Origin: Pararge aegeria
Lineage: Eukaryota; Arthropoda; Insecta; Lepidoptera; Nymphalidae
Assembly (NCBI RefSeq): GCF_905163445.1
Contig: NC_053199.1
Location: 13,224,001-13,288,000, forward strand
Direction: 5' to 3'
DNA: 64,000 bases
Shown here in pieces: positions 1-13,589 of the stretch. A program made the translations under genes and the position numbers. The notes beneath the pieces were generated by a model that saw only the letters and a program-made list of their open reading frames with translations, was not told where the DNA came from and did not search any database. Each line of letters opens with the position of its first letter. Within the stretch, counting starts at the first letter, position 1.

Positions 1-183
1 AAACGCTTAAAAAAATGACATGTTGAATTGTTGCCCAATAAATACCGCTATTAGAATGAAGGTCGATAGCAAATATTATTTCATTCTAATAGTGGAACTC
101 GGCAGGCAACTAGCAGTCTTCGTGTTATTTTTTTTGTTTGGATTTTCATTCTTGACTCCTGTTCAAGTAACCGGATGTTGCGC

Positions 184-895
184 TTCAGTCTTCTTGCATG
201 TTGAAACGTTGCCCAACAAGCACCGCTATTAGTATGAATGTCAATAGCAAGTATTATTTCATTCAATAGTGGAACTCGGCAGACAACAAGCAGTCTTCGT
301 GTTCTTTTTTGTGTTTGGATCTTCATTCTTCATTCTTAGTCAAGTAACCGGATGTTACGCTTCAGTCTTCTGGCATGTTGAAGCTTTGCCCACCAAGTAC
401 CGCTATTAGTATGAATGTCAATAGCAAGTATTATTTCATTCAATAGTGGAACTCGGCAGACAACAAGCAGTCTTCGTGTTCTTTTTTGTGTTTGGATCTT
501 CATTCTTCATTCTTAGTCAAGTAACCGGATGTTACGCTTCAGTCTTCTGGCATGTTGAATCTTTGCCCACCAAGTACAGCTATTAGTATGAATGTCAATA
601 GCAAGTATTATTTCATTCAATAGTGGAACTCGGCAGACAACAAGCAGTCTTCGTGTTCTTTTTTGTGTTTGGATCTTCATTCTTCATTCTTAGTCAAGTA
701 ACCGGATGTTACGCTTCAGTCTTCTGGCATGTTGAATCTTTGCCCACCTAGTACCGCTATTAGTATGAATGTCAATAGCAAGTATTATTTCATTCTAATA
801 GTGGAACTCGGCAGGCAACAAGAAGTCGTGTTATTTTTCATGTTTGGATCTTCATTCTTGACTCCTGTTCAAGAAACCGGATGTTGCGCTTCAGT
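184..895. repeat. Left diverged satellite block, 177-bp units
   Basis: Here the units repeat at 177 bp (equivalent points at 361, 538 and 715). They share variants rare elsewhere in the array: a doubled CATTCTT segment, GTTACGCTTC in place of GTTGCGCTTC, and CCCACCAAG in place of CCCAACAAG. This is a small locally homogenised block outside the main higher-order region. Confidence 0.85.
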
Positions 896-1181
896 TTCTG
901 GCATGTTGAATCGTTGGCCAACAAATACCGCTATTAGAATCAATGTCAATAGCAAGTATTATTTCATTCTAATAGTGGAACTTGGCAGACAACCCAGCAG
1001 TCTTCGTGTTCTTTTTTGTATTTAGATCTTCGTTTATGATTCTTCTTCAAGCAGCCGAATATTGAGCTTCAGTCTTCGGGCATGTCGTAACGTTGCCCAG
1101 TAATTACCGCTGTTAGTATGAATGTATATAACAAGTATTATTTCATTCTAATAGTGGAACTCGGCAGGCAACAAGCAGTTT

Positions 1182-1480
1182 TCGTGATTAACTAAATTAA
1201 AAGTTTAAACTTTTAATGATAGTTACAAATAAATTAATGTTAACATCCCGACAACATTCGGCTTATAAAAAATGTTATGTTGAATTGTTGCCCAACAAGT
1301 ACCGCTATTAAAATGAAGGTCAATAGCAAGTATTATTTCATTCTAATAGTGGAACTCGGCAAGCAACAAGCAGTCTTCGTGTTATTTTTTGTGTTTGGAT
1401 CTTCATTCTTGATTCTTGATCAAGTAACCGGATGTTGCGCTTCAGTCTTCTGGCATGTTGAATAGTTGCCCAACAAGTAC
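1182..1480. repeat. Type-B subfamily IV unit, shared with 10,330-10,630
   Basis: The spacer here (near 1,188-1,270) has a form with AAGTTTAAACTTTTAATG and CATTCGGCTTATAAAAAATG. The only other copy is about 9,151 bp away, near 10,336-10,420, and the following type-A unit also matches. This is a long-distance copy within the same array. Confidence 0.85.
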
Positions 1481-1999
1481 CGCTATTAAAATGAATGTCA
1501 ATAGCAAGTACTATTTCATTCTCATAGTGGAACTCGGCAGACAACACAGCAGTCTTCGTGTTTTTTTTTGTATTTGGATCTTTATTCTTGATTCTTGATC
1601 AAGTAACCGGATGATGCACGTCAGTCTTCTGGCATGTTGAATAGTTGCCCAACAAGTACCGCTATTAAAATGAATGTCAATAGCAAGTACTATTTCATTC
1701 TAATAGTGGAACTCGGCAGACAACACAGCAGTCTTCGTGTTCTTTTTTGTATTTGGATCTTTATTCTTGATTCTTGATCAAGTAACCGGATGTTGCACGT
1801 CAGTCTTCTGGCATGTTGAATAGTTGCCCAACAAGTACCGCTATTAAAATGAATGTCAATAGCAAGTACTATTTCATTCTAATAGTGGAATTCGGCAAGC
1901 AACAAGCAGTCTTCGTGTTATTTTTTGTGTTTGGATCTTCATTCTTGATTCTTGATCAAGTAACCGGATGTTGCGCTTCAGTCTTCTGGCATGTTGAAT

Positions 2000-4900
2000 A
2001 GTTGCCCAACAAGTACCGCTATTAAAATGAATGTCAATAGCAAGTACTATTTCAATCTAATAGTGGAACTCGGCAGACAACACAGCAGTCTTCGTGTTCT
2101 TTTTTGTATTTGGATCTTTATTCTTGATTCTTGATCAAGTAACCGGATGTTGCGCTTCAGTCTTCTGGCATGTTAAATAGTTGCCCAACAAGTACCGCTA
2201 TTAAAATGAATGTCAATAGCAAGTACTATTTCATTCTAATAGTGGAACTCGGCAGACAACACAGCAGTCTTCGTGTTCTTTTTTGTATTTGGATCTTTAT
2301 TCTTGATTCTTGATCAAGTAACCGGATGTTGCACGTCAGTCTTCTGGCATGTTGAATAGTTGCCCAACAAGTACCGCTATTAAAATGAATGTCAATAGCA
2401 AGTATTATTTCATTCTAATAGTGGAACTCGGCAAGCAACAAGCAGTCTTCGTGTTATTTTTTGTGTTTGGATCTTCATTCTTCACTCCTGTTCAAGTAAC
2501 CGGATGTTGCGCTTCACTCTTCTGGCATGTCGAATCGTTGCCCAACAAGTACCGCTATTAAAATGAATGTCAATAGCAAGTACTATTTCATTCTAATAGT
2601 GGAATTCGGCAGACAACAATCAGTTTTCATGATTCGCTAAATCAAAATTTCAACCTTTTAATTAGAGTTACAAATAAATTAATGTTTACATCCCGACAAC
2701 ATTCAGCTTCTAAAAAATATCATGTTGAATTGTTGCCCAACAAGTACCGCTATTAAAATGAAGGTCAATAGCAAGTATTATTTCATTCTAATAGTGGAAC
2801 TCGGCAAGCAACAAGCAGTCTTCGTGTTATTTTTTGTGTTTGGATCTTCATTCTTGATTCTTGATCAAGTAACCGGATGTTGCGCTTCAGTCTTCTGGCA
2901 TGTTGAATAGTTGCCCAACAAGTACCGCTATTAAAATGAATGTCAATAGCAAGTACTATTTCATTCTAATAGTGGAACTCGGCAGACAACACAGCAGTCT
3001 TTGTGTTCTTTTTCGTATTTGGATCTTTATTCTTGATTCTTGATCAAGTAACCGGATGTTGCGCTTCAGTCTTCTGGCATGTTGAATAGTTGCCCAACAA
3101 GTACCGCTATTAAAATGAATGTCAATAGCAAGTACTATTTCATTCTAATAGTGGAACTCGGCAGGCAACAAGCCGTTTTCGTGATACGCTAAATTAAAAT
3201 TTCAACCTATTAATGAGAGTAACAAATAAATTAATGTTTGCATCCCGACAACATTCAGCTTCTAAAAAATAACATGTTGAATTGTTGCCCAACAAGTACC
3301 GCTATTAAAATGAAGGTCAATAGCAAGTATTATTTCATTCTAATAGTGGAACTCGGCAAGCAACAAGCAGTCTTCGTGGTATTTTTTGTGTTTGGATCTT
3401 CATTCTTGACTCCTGTTCAAGTAACCGGATGTTGCGCTTCACTCTTCTGGCATGTCGAATCGTTGCCCAACAAGTACCGCTATTAAAATGAATGTCAATA
3501 GCAAGTACTATTTCAATCTAATAGTGGAACTCGGCAGACAACACAGCAGTCTTCGTGTTCTTTTTTGTATTTGGATCTTTATTCTTGATTCTTGATCAAG
3601 TAACCGGATGTTGCGCTTCAGTCTTCTGGCATGTTAAATAGTTGCCCAACAAGTACCGCTATTAAAATGAATGTCAATAGCAAGTACTATTTCATTCTAA
3701 TAGTGGAACTCGGCAGACAACACAGCAGTCTTCGTGTTCTTTTTTGTATTTGGATCTTTATTCTTGATTCTTGATCAAGTAACCGGATGTTGCACGTCAG
3801 TCTTCTGGCATGTTGAATAGTTGCCCAACAAGTACCGCTATTAAAATGAATGTCAATAGCAAGTATTATTTCATTCTAATAGTGGAACTCGGCAAGCAAC
3901 AAGCAGTCTTCGTGTTATTTTTTGTGTTTGGATCTTCATTCTTCACTCCTGTTCAAGTAACCGGATGTTGCGCTTCACTCTTCTGGCATGTCGAATCGTT
4001 GCCCAACAAGTACCGCTATTAAAATGAATGTCAATAGCAAGTACTATTTCATTCTAATAGTGGAATTCGGCAGGCAACAAGCAGTTTTCATGATTCGCTA
4101 AATCAAAATTTCAACCTTTTAATTAGAGTTACAAATAAATTAATGTTTACATCCCGACAACATTCAGCTTCTAAAAAATATCATGTTGAATTGTTGCCCA
4201 ACAAGTACCGCTATTAAAATGAAGGTCAATAGCAAGTATTATTTCATTCTAATAGTGGAACTCGGCAAGCAACAAGCGGTCTTCGTGTTATTTTTTGTGT
4301 TTGGATCTTCATTCTTGATTCTTGATCAAGTAACCGGATGTTGCGCTTCAGTCTTCTGGCATGTTGAATAGTTGCCCAACAAGTACCGCTATTAAAATGA
4401 ATGTCAATAGCAAGTACTATTTCATTCTAATAGTGGAACTCGGCAGACAACACAGCAGTCTTTGTGTTCTTTTTCGTATTTGGATCTTTATTCTTGATTC
4501 TTGATCAAGTAACCGGATGTTGCGCTTCAGTCTTCTGGCATGTTGAATAGTTGCCCAACAAGTACCGCTATTAAAATGAATGTCAATAGCAAGTACTATT
4601 TCATTCTAATAGTGGAACTCGGCAGGCAACAAGCCGTTTTCGTGATACGCTAAATTAAAATTTCAACCTATTAATGAGAGTAACAAATAAATTAATGTTT
4701 GCATCCCGACAACATTCAGCTTCTAAAAAATAACATGTTGAATTGTTGCCCAACAAGTACCGCTATTAAAATGAAGGTCAATAGCAAGTATTATTTCATT
4801 CTAATAGTGGAACTCGGCAAGCAACAAGCAGTCTTCGTGGTATTTTTTGTGTTTGGATCTTCATTATTGACTCCTGTTCAAGTAACCGGATGTTGCGCTT

Positions 4901-5990
4901 CACTCTTCTGGCATGTCGAATCGTTGCCCAACAAGTACCGCTATTAAAATGAATGTCAATAGCAAGTACTATTTCATTCTAATAGTGGAACTCGGCAGAC
5001 AACACAGCAGTCTTCGTGTTCTTTTTTGTATTTGGATCTTTATTCTTGATTCTTGATCAAGTAACCGGATGTTGCGCTTCAGTCTTCTGGCATGTTAAAT
5101 GGTTGCCCAACAAGTACCGCTATTAAAATGAATGTCAATAGCAAGTACTATTTCATTCTAATAGTGGAACTCGGCAGACAACACAGCAGTCTTCGTGTTC
5201 TTTTTTGTATTTGGATCTTTATTCTTGATTCTTGATCAAGTAACCGGATGTTGCACGTCAGTCTTCTGGCATGTTGAATAGTTGCCCAACAAGTACCGCT
5301 ATTAAAATGAATGTCAATAGCAAGTATTATTTCATTCTAATAGTGGAACTCGGCAAGCAACAAGCAGTCTTCGTGTTATTTTTTTTGTTTGGATCTTCAT
5401 TCATCACTCCTGTTCAAGTAACCGGATGTTGCGCTTCACTCTTCTGGCATGTCGAATCGTTGCCCAACAAGTACCGCTATTAAAATGAATGTCAATAGCA
5501 AGTACTATTTCATTCTAATAGTGGAATTCGGCAGGCAACAAGCAGTTTTCATGATTCGCTAAATCAAAATTTCAACCTTTTAATTAGAGTTACAAATAAA
5601 TTAATGTTTACATCCCGACAACATTCAGCTTCTAAAAAATATCATGTTGAATTGTTGCCCAACAAGTACCGCTATTAAAATGAAGGTCAATAGCAAGTAT
5701 TATTTCATTCTAATAGTGGAACTCGGCAAGCAACAAGCAGTCTTCGTGTTATTTTTTGTGTTTGGATCTTCATTCTTGATTCTTGATCAAGTAACCGGAT
5801 GTTGCGCTTCAGTTTTCTGGCATGTTGAATAGTTGCCCAACAAGTACCGCTATTAAAATGAATGTCAATAGCAAGTACTATTTCATTCTAATAGTGGAAC
5901 TCGGCAGACAACACAGCAGTCTTCGTGTTCTTTTTTGTATTTGGATCTTTATTCTTGATTCTTGATCAAGTAACCGGATGTTGCACGTCT
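2000..5990. repeat. Higher-order repeat, 1,461-bp eight-monomer unit, ~2.7 copies
   Basis: Equivalent monomers recur at exactly 1,461 bp: 2,349, 3,810 and 5,271; 2,722, 4,183 and 5,644; 3,274 and 4,735. Each unit is six type-A monomers plus two type-B monomers, in the order A-B(I), A-A-B(II), A-A-A. Rare variants travel with the period: TTCAATCTAATAG at 2,051 and 3,512, and CATGTTAAAT at about 2,169, 3,630 and 5,091. By eye the copies differ at only a handful of bases, far less than adjacent monomers differ from each other. Confidence 0.93.
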
Positions 5991-6910
5991 GTCTTCTGGC
6001 ATGTTGAATAGTTGCCCAACAAGTACCGCTATTAAAATGAATGTCAATAGCAAGTACTATTTCATTCTAATAGTGGAACTCGGCAGACAACACAGCAGTC
6101 TTTGTGTTCTTTTTCGTATTTGGATCTTTATTCTTGATTCTTGATCAAGTAACCGGATGTTGCGCTTCAGTCTTCTGGAATGTTGAATAGTTGCCCAACA
6201 AGTACCGCTATTAAAATGAATGTCAATAGCAAGTACTATTTCATTCTAATAGTGGAACTCGGCAGGCAACAAGCCGTTTTCGTGATACGCTAAATTAAAA
6301 TTTCAACCTATTAATGAGAGTAACAAATAAATTAATGTTTGCATCCTGACAACATTCTGCTTCTAAAAAATAACATGTTGAATTGTTGCCCAACAAGTAC
6401 CGCTATTAAAATGAAGGTCAATAGCAAGTATTATTTCATTCTAATAGTGGAACTCGGCAAGCAACAAGCAGTCTTCGTGGTATTTTTTGTGTTTGGATCT
6501 TCATTCTTGACTCCTGTTCAAGTAACCGGATGTTGCGTTTCAGTCTTCTGGCATGTTGAATCGTTGCTCAACAAGTACCGCTATTAGAATGAATGTCAAT
6601 AGTAAGTACTATTTCACTCTAATAGTGGAACTCGGCAGGCAAAAAGCAGTTTTCGTAATCTTTTTGGTATTTGGATCTTCATTCTTGATTCTTAATCAAG
6701 TAACCGGATATTGCGCTTCAGTCTTCTGGCATGTTGAATAGTTGCCCAACAAGTACCGCTATTAGTATGAATGTCAATAGCAAGTATTATTTCATTCTAA
6801 TAGTGGAACTCGGCAGGCAACAAGCAGTTTTTGTGATTCGCTAAATCAAAATTTCAACCTTTTAATAAGAGTTACAAATAAATTAATGTTGACATCCCGA
6901 CAACATTCAG
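5271..6910. repeat. Third higher-order copy, expanded by one monomer
   Basis: The third copy follows the same order, but the distance from its 5,644 monomer to the next type-B-adjacent monomer at 6,375 is 731 bp instead of 552 bp. It has therefore gained one 179-bp type-A monomer. Its end is also altered: monomers from 6,553 onward carry variants such as GGCAAAAAGCAGTTTTCG not found in the first two copies. Confidence 0.85.
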
Positions 6911-7113
6911 CTTCTAAAAAATATCATGTTGAATTGTTGCCCAACAAGTACCGCTATTAAAATGAAGGTCAATAGCAAGTATTATTTCATTCTAATAGTG
7001 GAACTCGGCAAGCAACAAGCAGTCTTCGTGTTATTTTTTGTGTTTGGATCTTCATTCTTCACTCCTGTCCAAGTAACCGGATGTTGCGCTTCACTCTTCT
7101 GGCATGTCGAATC

Positions 7114-7194
7114 GTTGCCCAACAAGTACCGCTATTAGAATGAATGTCAATAGCAAGTACTATTTCATTCTAATAGTGGAATTCGGCAGGCAAC
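7114..7194. repeat. Representative satellite dyad / potential hairpin
   Basis: The left arm CCGCTATTAGAATGAA (7,129-7,144) pairs with the right arm TTCATTCTAATAGTGG (7,164-7,179) across a 19-base loop, with a single G-T mismatch. A concentric outer pair, GTTGCC (7,114-7,119) and GGCAAC (7,189-7,194), extends the dyad. The same layout is present in most monomers of both types. Units with CTATTAAAATGAA carry one extra mismatch, and units with GACAAC weaken the outer pair. Confidence 0.9.
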
Positions 7195-8304
7195 AAGCAG
7201 TTTTCGTGATTCGCTAAATCAAAATTTCAACCTTTTAATTAGAGTTAGAAATAAATTAATGTTTACATCCCGACAACATTCAGCTTCTAAAAAATATCAT
7301 GTTGAATTGTTGCCCAACAAGTACCGCTATTAAAATGAAGGTCAATAGAAAGTATTATTTCATTCTAATAGTGGAACTCGGCAAGCAACAAGCAGTCTTC
7401 ATGTTCTTTTTCTTGTTTGAATCTTTACTCTTGACTCCTGTTCAAGTAACCGGATGTTGAGCTTCAGTCTTCTGGCATGTCGAATCGTTGCCCAACAAGT
7501 ACCGCTATTAGTATGAATGTCAATAGCAAGTATTATTTCATTCTAATAGTGGAACTCGGCAAGCAACAAGCAGACTTCGTGTTATTTTTTGTGTTTGGAT
7601 CTTCATTCTTCACTCCTGTCCAAGTAACCGGATGTTGCGCTTCACTCTTCTGGCATGTCGAATCGTTGCCCAACAAGTACCGCTATTAGAATGAATGTCA
7701 ATAGCAAGTACTATTTCATTCTAATAGTGGAATTCGGCAGGCAACAAGCAGTTTTCGTGATTCGCTAAATCAAAATTTCAACCTTTTAATTAGAGTTACA
7801 AATAAATTAATGTTTACATCCCGACAACATTCAGCTTCTTAAAAATATCATATTGAATTGTTGCCCAACAAGTACCGCTATTAAAATGAAAGTCAATAGA
7901 AAGCATTATTTCATTCAAATAGTGGAACTCGGCAAGCAACAAGCAGTCTTCGTGTTATTTTTTGTGTTTGGATCTTCATTCTTGATTCTTGATCAAGTAA
8001 CCGGATGTTGCGCTTCAGTCTTCTGGCATGTCGAATCGTTGCTCAACGAGTACCGCTATTAGAATGAATGTCAATATCAAGTATTATTCCATTCTAATAG
8101 TGGAACTCGGCAGGCAAAAGGCAGTCTTCATGTTCTTTTTCTTGTTTGAATCTTTACTCTTGACTCCTGTTCAAGTAACCGGATGTTGAGCTTCAGTCTT
8201 CTGGCATGTCGAATCGTTGCCCAACAAGTACCGCTATTAGAATGAATGTCAATAGCAAGTATTATTTCATTCTAATAGTGGAACTCGGCAGGCAACAAGC
8301 AGTT

Positions 8305-9600
8305 TTCGTGATACGCTAAATTAAAATTTCAACCTATTAATGAGAGTAACAAACAAATTAATGTTTGCATCCCGACAACATTCAGCTTCTAAAAAATATC
8401 ATGTTGAATTGTTGCCCACCAAGTACCGCTATTAGTATGAATGTCAATAGCAAGTATTATTTCATTCTAATAGTGGAACTCGGCAGGCAAAAAGCAGTTT
8501 TCGTAATCTTTTTGGTATTTGGATCTTCATTCTTGATTCTTGATCAAGTAACCGAATATTGCGCTTCAGTCTTCTGGCATGTTGAATAGTTGCCCACAAG
8601 TACCGCTATTAAAATGAATGTCAATAGCAAGTACTATTTCATTCTAATAGTGGAACTCGGCAGACAACACAGCAGTCTTTGTGTTCTTTTTCGTATTTGG
8701 ATCTTTATTCTTGATTCTTGATCAAGTAACCGGATGTTGCGCTTCAGTCTTCTGGCATGTTGAATAGTTGCCCAACAAGTACCGCTATTAAAATGAATGT
8801 CAATAGCAAGTACTATTTCATTCTAATAGTGGAACTCGGCAGGCAACAAGCAGTTTTCGTGATACGCTAAATTAAAATTTCAACCTATTAATGAGAGTAA
8901 CAAACAAATTAATGTTTGCATCCCGACAACATTCAGCTTCTAAAAAATATCATGTTGAATTGTTGCCCACCAAGTACCGCTATTAGTATGAATGTCAATA
9001 GCAAGTATTATTTCATTCTAATAGTGGAACTCGGCAGGCAAAAAGCAGTTTTCGTAATCTTTTTGGTATTTGGATCTTCATTCTTGATTCTTGATCAAGT
9101 AACCGGATATTGCGCTTCAGTCTTCTGGCATGTTGAATAGTTGCCCAACAAGTACCGCTATTAAAATGAATGTCAATAGCAAGTACTATTTCATTCTAAT
9201 AGTGGAACTCGGCAGACAACACAGCAGTCTTCGTGTTCTTTTTTGTATTTGGATCTATATTCTTGATTCTTGATCAAGTAACCGGATGTTGCACGTCAGT
9301 CTTCTGGCATGTTGAATAGTTTCCCAACAAGTACCGCTATTAAAATGAATGTCAATAGCAAGTACTATTTCATTCTAATAGTGGAACTCGGCAGACAACA
9401 CAGCAGTCTTTGTGTTCTTTTTCGTATTTGGATCTTTATTCTTGATTCTTGATCAAGTAACCGGATGTTGCGCTTCAGTCTTCTGGCAAGTTGAATAGTT
9501 GCCCAACAAGTACCGCTATTAAAATGAATGTCAATAGCAAGTATTATTTCATTCTAATAGTGGACTCGGCAGGCAACAAGCAGTTTTCGTGATTCGCTAA
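8305..9600. repeat. Three-monomer higher-order repeat, ~551 bp
   Basis: Two successive A-A-B groups repeat at 551 bp (equivalent points 8,365 and 8,916). Each carries a type-B(II) spacer with GATACGCTAAAT and then a monomer with CCCACCAAGTACC and GGCAAAAAGCAG. The same trimer occurs again at 16,990-18,090, with points at 17,047 and 17,599. Confidence 0.87.
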
Positions 9601-11059
9601 ATCAAAATTTCAACCTTTTAATTAGAGTTACAAATAAATTAATGTTGACATCCCGACAACATTCAGCTTCTAAAAAATATCATGTTGAATTGTTGCCCAA
9701 CAAGTACCGCTATTAAAATGAAGGTCAATAGCAAGTATTATTTTATTCTAATAGTGGAACTCGGCAAGCAACAAGCAGTCTTCGTGTTATTTTTTGTGTT
9801 TGGATCTTCATTCTTCACTCCTGTCCAAGTAACCGGATGTTGCGCTTCACTCTTCTGGCATGTCGAATCGTTGCCCAACAAGTACCGCTATTGAATGAAT
9901 GTCAATAGCAAGTACTATTTCATTCTAATAGTGGAATTCGGCAGGCAACAAGCAGTTTTCGTGATTCGCTAAATCAAAATTTCAACCTTTTAATTAGAGT
10001 TACAAATAAATTAAATGTTTACATCCCGACAACATTCAGCTTCTAAAAAATATCATGTTGAATTGTTGCCCAACAAGTACCGCTATTCAAATGAAGGTCA
10101 ATAGAAAGTATTATTTCATTCTAATAGTGGAACTCTGCAAGCAACAAGCAGTCTTCGTGTTATTTTTTGTGTTTGGATCTTTATTCTTGATTCTTGATCA
10201 AGTAACCGGATGTTGCGCTTCAGTCTTCTGGCATGTCGAATCGTTGCTCAACAAGTAGCGCTATTAGTATGAATGTCAATAGCAAGTATTATTTCATTCT
10301 AATAGTGGAACTCGGCAGGCAACAAGCAGTTTTCGTGATTAGCTAAATTAAAAGTTTAAACTTTTAATGATAGTTACAAATAAATTAATGTTAACATCCC
10401 GACAACATTCGGCTTATAAAAAATGTTATGTTGAATTGTTGCCCAACAAGTACCGCTATTAAAATGAAGGTCAATAGCAAGTATTATTTCATTCTAATAG
10501 TGGAACTCGGCAAGCAACAAGCAGTCTTCGTGTTATTTTTTGTGTTTGGATCTTCATTCTTGATTCTTGATCAAGTAACCGGATGTTGCGCTTCAGTCTT
10601 CTGGCATGTTGAATAGTTGCCCAACAAGTACCGCTATTAAAATGAATGTCAATAGCAAGTACTATTTCATTCTAATAGTGGAACTCGGCAGACAACACAG
10701 CAGTCTTCGTGTTCTTTTTTGTATTTGGATCTTTATTCTTGATTCTTGATCAAGTAACCGGATGTTGCACGTCAGTCTTCTGGCATGTTGAATAGTTACC
10801 CAACAAGTACCGCTATTCAAATGAAGGTCAATAGCAAGTATTATTTCATTCTAATAGTGGAACTTGGCAAGCAACAAGCAGTCTTCGTGTTATTTTTTGT
10901 GTTTGGATCTTCATTCTTGACTCCTGTTCAAGTAACCGGATGTTGCGCTTCAGTCTTCTGGCATGTCGAATCGTTGCCCAACAAGTACCGCTATTAGAAT
11001 GAATGTCAATAGCAAGTACTATTTCATTCTAATAGTGGAATTCGGCAGGCAACAAGCAG

Positions 11060-11110
11060 TTTTCGTGATTCGCTAAATCAAAATTTCAATAATAATATTT
11101 CGCTAATAGT
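11060..11110. repeat. Rearrangement junction inside the satellite
   Basis: A type-B spacer starts normally (GATTCGCTAAATCAAAATTTC near 11,067) but breaks off after about 22 bases. It is followed by AATAATAATATTTCGC and then re-enters a type-A monomer directly at CTAATAGTGGAACTCGGC. The 431-bp spacing between equivalent points at 10,785 and 11,216 fits no whole number of monomers. Confidence 0.85.
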
Positions 11111-11393
11111 GGAACTCGGCAGACAACACAGCAGTCTTCGTGTTCTTTTTTGTATTTGGATCTTTATTCTTGATTCTTGATCAAGTAACCGGATGTTGCA
11201 CGTCAGTCTTCTGGCATGTTGAATAGTTGCCCAACAAGTACCGCTATTCAAATGAAGGTCAATAGCAAGTATTATTTCATTCTAATAGTGGAACTTGGCA
11301 AGCAACAAGCAGTCTTCGTGTTATTTTTTGTGTTTGGATCTTCATTCTTGACTCCTGTTCTAGTAACCGGATGTTGCGCTTCAGTCTTCTGGC

Positions 11394-12850
11394 ATGTCGA
11401 ATCGTTGCTCAACAAGTACCGCTATTAGAATGAATGTCAATAGTAAGTACTATTTCATTCTAATAGTGGAACTCGGCAGGCAAAAAGCAGTTTTCGTAAT
11501 CTTTTTGGTATTTGGATCTTCATTCTTGATTCTTGATCAAGTAACCGGATATTGCGCTTCAGTCTTCTGGCATGTTGAATAGTTGCCCAACAAGTACCGC
11601 TATTAGTATGAATGTCAATAGCAAGTATTATTTCATTCTAATAGTGGAACTCGGCAGGCAACAAGCAGTTTTCGTGATTCGCTAAATCAAAATTTCAACC
11701 TTTTAATTAGAGTTACAAATAAATTAATGTTGACATCCCGACAACATTCAGCTTCTAAAAAATATCATGTTGAATTGTTGCCCAACAAGAACCGCTATTA
11801 AAATGAAGGTCAATAGCAAGTATTATTTCATTCTAATAGTGGAACTCGGCAAGCAACAAGCAGTCTTCGTGTTATTTTTTGTGTTTGGATCTTCATTCTT
11901 CACTCCTGTCCAAGTAACCGGATGTTGCGCTTCACTCTTCTGGCATGTCGAATCGTTGCCCAACAAGTACCGCTATTAGAATGAATGTCAATAGCAAGTA
12001 CTATTTCATTCTAATAGTGGAATTCGGCAGGCAACAAGCAGTTTTCGTGATTCGCTAAATCAAAATTTCAACCTTTTAATTAGAGTTACAAATAAATTAA
12101 TGTTTACATCCCGACAACATTCAGCTTCTAAAAAATATCATGTTGAATTGTTGCCCAACAAGTACCGCTATTAAAATGAAGGTCAATAGAAAGTATTATT
12201 TCATTCTAATAGTGGAACTCGGCAAGCAACAAGCAGTCTTCGTGTTATTTTTTGTGTTTGGATCTTCATTCTTGATTCTTGATCAAGTAACCGGATGTTG
12301 CGCTTCAGTCTTCTGGCATGTCGAATCGTTGCTCAACAAGTACCGCTATTAGAATGAATGTCAATATCAAGTATTATTTCATTCTAATAGTGGAACTCGG
12401 CAGGCAACAGGCAGTCTTCATGTTCTTTTTCTTGTTTGAATCTTTACTCTTGACTCCTGTTCAAGTAACCGGATGTTGAGCTTCAGTCTTCTGGCATGTC
12501 GAATCGTTGCCCAACAAGTACCGCTATTAGTATGAATGTCAATAGCAAGTATTATTTCATTCTAATAGTGGAACTCGGCAAGCAACAAGCAGTCTTCGTG
12601 TTATTTTTTGTGTTTGGATCTTCATTCTTCACTCCTGTCCAAGTAACCGGATGTTGCGCTTCACTCTTCTGGCATGTCGAATCGTTGCCCAACAAGTACC
12701 GCTATTAGAATGAATGTCAATAGCAAGTACTATTTCATTCTAATAGTGGAATTCGGCAGGCAACAAGCAGTTTTCGTGATTCGCTAAATCAAAATTTCAA
12801 CCTTTTAATTAGAGTTACAAATAAATTAATGTTTACATCCCGACAACATT
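11394..12850. repeat. Satellite block duplicated at +3,307 bp
   Basis: Monomer order and variants from 11,394 to about 12,850 recur at 14,701 to about 16,157, with an offset of 3,307 bp at every point checked (11,394, 11,767, 12,140 and 12,496). Differences are isolated single bases. This is a super-unit above the 551-bp and 729-bp local periods. Confidence 0.88.
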
Positions 12851-13589
12851 CAGCTTCTAAAAAATATCATGTTGAATTGTTGCCCAACAAGTACCGCTAT
12901 TAAAATGAAGGTCAATAGAAAGTATTATTTCATTCTAATAGTGGAACTCGGCAAGCAACAAGCAGTCTTCGTGTTATTTTTTGTGTTTGGATCTTCATTC
13001 TTGATTCTTGATCAAGTAACCGGATGTTGCGCTTCAGTCTTCTGGCATGTCGAATCGTTGCTCAACAAGTACCGCTATTAGAATGAATGTCAATATCAAG
13101 TATTATTTCATTCTAATAGTGGAACTCGGCAGGCAACAGGCAGTCTTCATGTTCTTTTTCTTGTTTGAATCTTTACTCTTGACTCCTGTTCAAGTAACCG
13201 GATGTTGAGCTTCAGTCTTCTGGCATGTCGAATCGTTGCCCAACAAGTACCGCTATTAGTATGAATGTCAATAGCAAGTATTGTTTCATTCTAATAGTGG
13301 AACTCGGCAGGCAACATGCAGTTTTCGTGATTCGCTAAATCAAAATTTCAACCTTTTAATTAGAGTTACAAATAAATTAATGTTGACATCCCGACAACAT
13401 TCAGCTTCTAAAAAATATCATGTTGAATTGTTGCCCAACAAGTACCGCTATTAAAATGAAGGTCAATAGCAAGTATTATTTCATTCTAATAGTGGAACTC
13501 GGCAAGCAACAAGCAGTCTTCGTGTTATTTTTTGTGTTTGGATCTTCATTCTTCACTCCTGTCCAAGTAACCGGATGTTGCGCTTCACT

